A stretch of 64,000 nucleotides of DNA from Platanthera guangdongensis (lineage: Eukaryota; Streptophyta; Magnoliopsida; Asparagales; Orchidaceae). Of the stretch, positions 58,237 to 64,000 are shown one piece after another. Where the stretch lies: NCBI GenBank assembly GCA_039583875.1, contig CM077150.1, positions 189,848,375-189,912,374 on the forward strand, in the 5' to 3' direction. The notes beneath the pieces were generated by a model. It saw only the letters and a list, made by a program, of their open reading frames with translations, did not search any database and had not been told where the DNA came from. How positions within the stretch are numbered: the stretch's first letter is position 1; each line of letters begins with the position of its first letter. The translations under genes were made by a program, and so were the position numbers.

Positions 58237-60670
58237 TGTAACAGCCCAAATTTTTATCAGCAGGCAATTTTCGGGTGACACGGCCTGGGACACGGGCGTG
58301 TCCCAGGGCGTGTCCTGCTTGGGTGCGCGTCGTCGCGAGATCGACGAAAATCATTCAACGAACAGTGTTCGGCAGGAACATGATAGGCGACACGGGCGTT
58401 TTGGGAGGGCGTGTCTCCTTGCGCTCGACGAAAGTTGCTCGATGATCGTCGAGTGTCGAGTGTCGAGATGTCGACAATTTTTGGTCGACAGTGAACACGG
58501 CCTGTGACACGGGCGTGTCACAGGGCGTGTCCCTTTAGTTCGACGAACTCAGCTCGACGAAGTGGAGCTGGTGCGTGTCTAGTGCCTTGTATGGGCACAC
58601 GGCCTGGGACACGGGCGTGTCACAGGCCGTGTGAGTCTCGGGCGATTTTGGGATTTTTCAGCCTGATGAACACTGCCACAGACACGGGCGTGTCTAAAGG
58701 CATGTTGGGTGACACGGCCCATGACACGAGCGTGTCACTAGACTGGATAATTCGGTTGAGCACCGGTTGAGGCACACGGCCTGGGACACGGGCATGTCAT
58801 AGGCTGTGTCAGGCAAAAATTAGGCATTTCTGGCAATTTGTGGCCGTCCATTCCTCAGCTGGGATCCAAGGGCTGAGCTTCTTTCCTGTTCCCTTAAGGC
58901 CGAAAACTGAGAATATATTCTCATTTGCATCTTGCCTTTAGCTTTCTAAAAGTTTAGAGAGAGAAAGGGAGAGGAAGAAGAAGGAAGAAGAGGAAGGGCT
59001 GCTGCTGGTGGAGCTTGAGAGTGTCAAGCTGTGTTCCGAGGCTAGTTTTACGGAGGAAAACCTCTTTCTAGCCAACTAGGAGCTTCATGGCACCGAAATG
59101 ATCTTCATGGGTAACGACTTTTATTCCTAGCCATGTGAAGGCTTTCTTTTTGTCATATGTATGTGATTCCCCCACCAAAAGGTGGCTGCTTTTGGGCGTC
59201 TTTGGGTGGATTCATAGAATCCCCGTTGTTGGCATATAGATCCTGAAATGAAGTATGGAATATGCATGCTGTGTGAAGCCCATCTGGACAGGTTGGTCTG
59301 GATTGGTGAAGTTGTATACGAACCGGAGAAGACTTCGTGAGAAACGTGTAGTTTGGGAGTCAACGGATTATGCCTGTGAAGGGTAGTAGCAGGAAGTACT
59401 GGAGTGGTAGTCCAGGAAAATATCCATGTATGCTTGTGATATTGGGTCGTACCTGTGAATGAGTAACAGGAAGTACTGGTGTGACTAGGAAAGGCACTTT
59501 GTGTTGTTTGATGTCGTAGGGTGTCCACCTGTGAAGCGAGTAACAAGAAGTACTGGCATGGTAGCCAGGAAAGACCCCTGACATTTGTCATATTTGCGGT
59601 GTCCACCTGCAAAGAGAGTAGCAGGAAGTATTGTTGTGCCCAGGAAAGACCCGCTATGGTGTGAGATGAATGGGTGTAATCAATATACCCAGGCTGAATG
59701 CCAAGAACAGGATTGGTGAGACCGACCTGCGCCTTTGAGTAAGCCACGAGTACGCCATACTCGGTGAAGGCAAGGCGATTTGAGCAACGGGGGGTGGAGG
59801 ATCCGACCTACGTTATGTCCGTCCGACGTAGACTAGAAGGTGTGGTCTGTTGGAGCGCATAGCGAGAGCCTTAGGCCTGCGCGCCATGACACAATGGGGG
59901 GGGGGGGGCTACGGGCCATCCTGGTGTAGTAAGACTAGAACTCTGGCTGCACGTCATGGAGTAAATGCTCAAGAGAGTTACCGTTGGGTTATGACCCTGA
60001 TACGGTGGTGGGCAAGTGCTTTCCAGAACACCAAGAATGTGCCCTCAGTGCACGGACCGTTGGGCCGGGTGGCGAACAGTTGTGATGGCATGTGTGCGTG
60101 AAAGCACCTTATATGAAATATATTTCCATGCTTGTGATGCTATGCCTGCAGGGAATATTACCGCTGCCCCAAGAAAAGGGGTAGGGTCGTTATAATTGGG
60201 TCAGCTGAATGCTGACCGTTGCTTCTGTTTGCCACCGTTGGGTGGATTGTCCCTGTACAGGTGCTGGAGAGCCAAGCGAGACGCATAAAGGTTGAGGTCC
60301 CTGCTGCTGCAGCTGCTAGTGCTAGCCCTCAAAGGCTATTTGGAATGCTTGTTGTGTTTTATTTTATTGTGGCCGACATGCGCGCCAATGTTTAGACCAC
60401 TGTTTGAAAGCCTTTTAAGGCCATAAGGCCAATGCTGTTACATGTTGTAAGACATTCCTATTATATAAACAATGTGAGTTGTTTGATTTGTTGGACATTC
60501 ACTTGTGGAGTTCACGTTTTAGTAGAGGCTTCCGCTAGAATGAAGTGTGTAAGTGCGTTGCGCTACTATGATATCATCTCCGTACCTTCACCGCCTGTTT
60601 TGTGATATATGTTGTGGGGCCCTGGCCGGACCTTCTAGTATATACCATATGAACGGATGGGGTCGTTACA
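58237..60670 (+). repeat. Element D 3' LTR
   Basis: 2,434 bp, TGTAACAGCCC...GTCGTTACA, with dyad array at about 58280-58810, tandem repeat at 59369-59655, and a G run near 59898-59908. The mini-exon copy here is decayed. Confidence 0.93.
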
Positions 60671-60852
60671 GGCCATGTCCTTCTCGGGATGAACTCTGTA
60701 CTTTCCTCTGGTGGTTGATTTCTTTGGGAACAAGTGACATGCCCCATGACACGACCGTGTTGGTGGTCGTGTCAGGTCATTTTGGCTGAAAATTGGGAAA
60801 ACCTGCAAAAGAGCACAAAACTCTAATAGCTTAAATACAAAACAAACTATCA
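60671..60852 (-). repeat. Element B 5' LTR, segment 3
   Basis: Last 182 bp of B's LTR (U3 terminus), matching about 16946-17209, ending CTATCA before the TSD GCACT. Confidence 0.93.
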
Positions 60853-61261
60853 GCACTCAACAATGCCATCTGACTTGTCCTGCAGGGTGCTTTAATTCTC
60901 TTGATTGAGCATGGACAACTAGTGTGTCCCACATCTCCTTTGTTGTCTTGTAGTGGACTAGGTTTTGGAAGGTTGAGTCATGTATGGCACTAACAATAAT
61001 GTTTTGTGCCCTCTTATCCATTGTAGCTAAGATGATTTCATCTTTAGTCATGTCAGAATACTACATTGGAGTCTTCAGATTTGCATGAAGAACTTATATC
61101 TTCATTGGGATGAAGGGTCCTTCCTATACTGTGATGTATATCCTAGGATCAGATGCTTCCATGAAAAGTCTGACCCTTTTCTTCCAGATTCTAAAAGTCT
61201 CCTTCCTGTAAAGAGGAAGTTTCATGGATCCAAGTTCTTTATGATTCTCACCTGAACCCAT
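60853..61261 (-). pseudogene. Element A2 gag, N-terminal part
   Basis: Starts at the ATG at 61261 (Met-Gly-Ser-Gly), homologous to the element A gag: KLPLYRKETF-like, LMEASDPRIYIT-like, then TAG near 61065, TKDEIILATMDKRAQNIIVSA, SKEMWDTLVV-like, a frameshift near 60900, and the break at the GCACT duplication. The remainder is at 15447-14845. Confidence 0.85.
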
Positions 61262-61326
61262 CTTGGCCTTCTAATAGCTGCCCCTGGAGATCAACTCAGA
61301 CTGTTAAGTCTATCTTGAGAAACCTC

Positions 61327-61338
61327 GCTTTGATACCA
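61327..61338 (-). other. Primer binding site of element A2
   Basis: The minus strand reads TGGTATCAAAGC, initiator Met tRNA complement with one change, two bases after the LTR end TATCA. Confidence 0.85.
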
Positions 61339-61340
61339 CT

Positions 61341-63688
61341 TGATAGTTTTGATTTTAAGAACAACTAAACACTTAAGGGGTGAATAAGTCTAATTGCAAA
61401 AACTTAAGCAACTAATCAATTAATATCACATCACAACAATCTCATCACAATCAAGATCAGCATAGCACAATGCACAGAATTTTATAGTGGTTCCCCAATT
61501 GATAGGTTCATCCACTTTCCCCCTTTGCCTATCTAGCAGTATACTAGAATCGGCCAAACTTCCTTCTATCTTTCTTAGATCCTCAGATCTTACAGCTCAA
61601 AGCCCAACAGGCTCCTACAACTCGGGTACAAGCCCTACTACTCATATCACCAAGATCCTACAACTCAAGTTCTTCCCAAGAACACTACCTCAGAGTGACT
61701 CCACACTCCTACAGCTCAAGCAATCCTGCCCTACCTCAGTATGAATCCACACACCTACAACTCAGGCAACTCCTGCGCTACCTCAACCTTTATAACACAG
61801 GTTTACAATACAGTCCTTAGCCTAACCACTCAGATTCAGAATGAATCTTACAAGGAAATATTAAGAATGATGAATTACAGACACCAGAGAAAATTCCCTA
61901 TGCCTGTCTACCTGGACTGAGCAGATATCAACCATAACTTCTTCTTCACAGCAAGAAGATGATATAGAGATCTTGAAATGATGACCGCCTTGTTCTGCAA
62001 TCAACTAGCAGATGAATCTGCTTCTTCTTCTTCAGTAATATCTCCTGATCTGGACTGAGCAGATTTCAGCCCATCCTTCTTCTTTGATCCAACAGATTGA
62101 TCTTCAGATTCTGGTTCGGCTTGGATCGGGAAAAAAACTTCAGCTAGGGCATGCCTAGGCTGATTTGTCTCTCTCAGAGGATTACTCAGAATCTGCGGGA
62201 GTAGATGTTGATGGCACCAACAAACTCAGAAGTCCTCCAGATTTGATCTTGAGGTTCTTGGCTTCTATAACAATGGCGGATGAAGACGACGAACTCCGCT
62301 TCTCATTTTTAATCAGAGAATAATCCAATTAATTCCTTAATAGTAGATATCGATCTCTTCTACTATTTGTAATCCTGTCACATTGGGAAGATGATTGACA
62401 TGTGTCTCAGTTTTAACGGTGGTTAAAACCTCAGCTATATTAACTTGAGATCAATAGTAGACTGACGATGACGTTAATGTCGATTTGCATCGAGTCTGAA
62501 CTTTGTTGACTTGTTGAAATTGCTGAGTCAGCATCATTCTGGACTTAGACAAAATCAACTGACTTTTCTGAAATCCTGCGTTCGACAAACATCAAGCTTA
62601 GCTCGATGAAATCTGAACTCAGCTCCACAAAACAGTGAAGCTGAGATCGACGAATTCTCTCAGCCCAATTCTTTCTTCAGGTTAAGGCTGAGTTTGACGA
62701 ATTCTCTGAACTTTGGTCAACAAAATCTGAACTCCGGTCGACAATTCTAATAGTTGAGTCCTTATACATAAAAACTGAGATCAACAAACTCTGTACTCCT
62801 GTTGACGAAAACTAAGCTCAGCTCGACGAATAGTAGACTCAGCGATTCTGGACATAGAAATTTCTTCGTCTTTGCATGATGATGTTGAGAGCGTTGAGTG
62901 AATATCCCTCACTCAACGCTTTTTCCCTTAGCCATATTCTTTAGCTTTCTACCTGATGGCATTGAGAGCGTTGAGTGAATATCCCTCACTCAACGCTTTT
63001 TCCCTTGGTCATATTCTTTAGTTTTCTGCCTGATAGCGTTGAGAGCGTTGAGTGTATAAGCTTCACTCAATGCATCTGGACTTAGTCGATTTTCTGCAAT
63101 CTTGCCTTCTTACTGAAGTTTGGTGTTGACAGACTCAGCATGGCATTGAGTGATGAAGCTTCACTCAACGCTTCTGGCTGTATGACATTGAGGGAATTGA
63201 GCTCAGTCAATGCTTTAGAACTTATTCTGATTTCTGCCTTGACTCAACGCTTCTAGCTTTATGGCGTTGAGTGAGTTGAGCTCAATCAACGATTCTGGAC
63301 TTAGCCTGATTTCTGCCTTTGCAATACTGTCAGTTTTGACTGCCTGCCTTCTCTCAGTGTTATTAGCTGAATGGCATTGAGTGAGCTTGCCTCTCTCAAT
63401 GCTTTTAGACTTAGCCCGATTTTCCTGCCTGCCTTCTCTCAACACTATTAGCTGGATGGCATGGAGTGAGCTTGCCTCACTCGATGCTTTTGGACTTTGG
63501 TAATTTTCTGAGTTTCCAGCTCCACCTTGAATCCACCCGTCATTGTCTCTTGAACTAGCTTCCCAATCATTGTGATAAAGACTAACATGTATGCATGAAC
63601 TTAACCATACATTAAATACAACTATGTTTATCTCATTGACATGTTTGACATCATCAAATCAGGGCCATTGGGATCAATGGACCCAACA
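61341..63688 (-). repeat. Element A2 5' LTR
   Basis: 2,348 bp. Minus strand TGTTGGGTCCATTG at 63688 to CTATCA at 61341. Its R/U5 shares 'atagtggttcccca' and 'tccactttccccctt' with element A's LTR, but its U3 array is a different motif. Confidence 0.8.
62882..63484. repeat. GCGTTGAGTGA inverted-pair array in A2 LTR
   Basis: About eight hairpin-like pairs of the GCGTTGAGTGA...TCACTCAACGC type. Perfect 11-bp arms with a 7-bp loop lie at 62891-62919 and 62968-62996, in 77-bp tandem copies. Upstream (about 62580-62860) are loose CTCGACGAA repeats. Confidence 0.9.
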
Positions 63689-63776
63689 AATCCAGTAATG
63701 AGCTGAGTAAGAATTCTCTTGGAATTTTCTGATTGGTTGATTGCATAATCTTCTCTTGACTTCAAATGTGATCTTC

Positions 63777-64000
63777 TCAGGACTCTATGTTAAGAATACC
63801 AAGTTCTGTCTTGAAGAAGTTGAACTTCGACTCATCCAGCAGCATCGTGAAGATATCTGCAACTTGTATATCTGTTAGAACATACTGGAGGTTGATGTCT
63901 CCATTCTCCACATGCTCCTAGATGAAATGATATCTCAATTCGATATGCTTTATTCGGCTGTGAGAGACTGGATTGTTGGAAATTGTTATAGCACAGGAGG
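63777..64000 (-). pseudogene. RNase H C-terminus of another SIRE-like copia pol
   Basis: On the minus strand, SNNPVSHSRIKHIELRYHFI, an in-frame TAG near 63915, then EHVENGDINLQYV and a C-terminal DESKFNFFKTELGIL, stop at 63777. It is homologous to 3693-4040 of element A. The protein continues beyond the window. Only 88 bp separate it from the A2 LTR, too short for the ORF3 region seen in element A. Confidence 0.85.

Larger units (their letters stand above)
32513..60670 (+). mobile_element. Element D: Tekay-like Ty3/gypsy chromovirus, degenerate
   Basis: LTRs 32513-34950 (2,438 bp) and 58237-60670 (2,434 bp), TGTAACAGCCC...TTACA. The flanks are GGCCG (32508-32512) and GGCCA (60671-60675), a 5-bp TSD with one later change. 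Gag is interrupted by element E at 35599-53951. Pol order is protease, RT, RNase H, integrase, typical of Ty3/gypsy; several stops make it inactive. Confidence 0.9.
15448..60852 (-). mobile_element. Element B: Athila-like Ty3/gypsy retrotransposon, degenerate
   Basis: Minus-strand element flanked by GCACT. Left (3') LTR 15448-17209, internal region 17210-24887, right (5') LTR in three pieces split by elements C and D. The tRNA-Asp type PBS, the order gag, protease, RT, RNase H, integrase, and the Athila-style sequences ([34 protein letters not shown]) support the lineage. It is heavily mutated, with no intact frame and no recognisable env-like ORF. Confidence 0.9.
14845..63688 (-). mobile_element. 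Element A2: SIRE-like Ty1/copia, host of the nest
   Basis: 5' LTR at 61341-63688, PBS at 61327-61338 and gag start at 61261. Gag is broken at a GCACT duplication by element B and resumes at 15447-14845. The rest of A2 (protease, pol, 3' LTR) is not in the window, cut off at about 14844 by unrelated sequence. It is the oldest identifiable layer. Confidence 0.8.

Overview
The window is plant nuclear DNA made almost entirely of nested LTR retrotransposons. I found no host protein gene, tRNA, rRNA or CRISPR array. The initiator-Met-tRNA primer sites, the SIRE-like Ty1/copia, Athila-like Ty3/gypsy and Tekay-like chromovirus polyproteins, and the long LTRs point to an angiosperm with a repeat-rich genome; I cannot name the species.

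Layout. (1) 1-10957: element A, a minus-strand SIRE-like copia. Its 3' LTR is cut by the window start; its 5' LTR is 8973-10957. Gag, protease, integrase, RT and RNase H are broken, and an extra third ORF follows pol. (2) 10958-14844: AT-rich sequence without genes, probably a large gypsy-type LTR remnant plus about 230 bp of unassigned DNA. (3) 14845-63688: element A2, a second SIRE-like copia, with its 5' LTR at 61341-63688. Its gag is split by everything between 15448 and 60852. (4) 15448-60852: element B, an Athila-like gypsy on the minus strand, with target-site duplication (TSD) GCACT. (5) Inside B's right LTR: element C at 26355-32442, a copia on the plus strand with TSD GCCTC, and element D at 32513-60670, a chromovirus on the plus strand with TSD GGCCG/GGCCA. 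(6) Inside D's gag: element E at 35599-53951, plus strand, TSD TGCAT. (7) Inside E's right LTR: element F at 44158-53668, minus strand, TSD ATATT, with intact gag and pol frames and LTRs that differ by under 1%. F lies in E, in D, in B, in A2: five levels. (8) 63689-64000: the RNase H end of a further SIRE-like pol.

Signals that ordinary annotation does not explain. First, D, E and F share a gene structure that looks spliced. An ATG mini-exon of 8 codons lies inside the 5' LTR and ends at a GT donor. The gag frame has no ATG at its head and starts right after an in-frame stop, at an AG acceptor in E and F. A second short GT-AG interval sits between gag and protease; its length differs in all three, yet removing it restores the frame each time. 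The first interval contains the primer binding site, so spliced RNA could be translated but not reverse transcribed. Second, every element family here carries, in the U3 part of its LTR, a dense array of short CpG-containing dyads: GTGTCGACAC in A, GACACGGGCGTGTC types in B, D, E and F, GCGGAC/GTCCGC in C, and GCGTTGAGTGA inverted pairs in A2. Third, element A repeats its dyad array inside the element, followed by a TATAAATA box about 100 bp before the start of ORF3, which looks like a second, internal promoter. Fourth, element C keeps a long open gag-integrase frame although RT and protease are gone and all three integrase catalytic residues are replaced.

All reading was by eye. LTR borders, TSDs and splice-like intervals were read directly from the sequence. 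Lineage names come from protein motifs and were not checked by database search.
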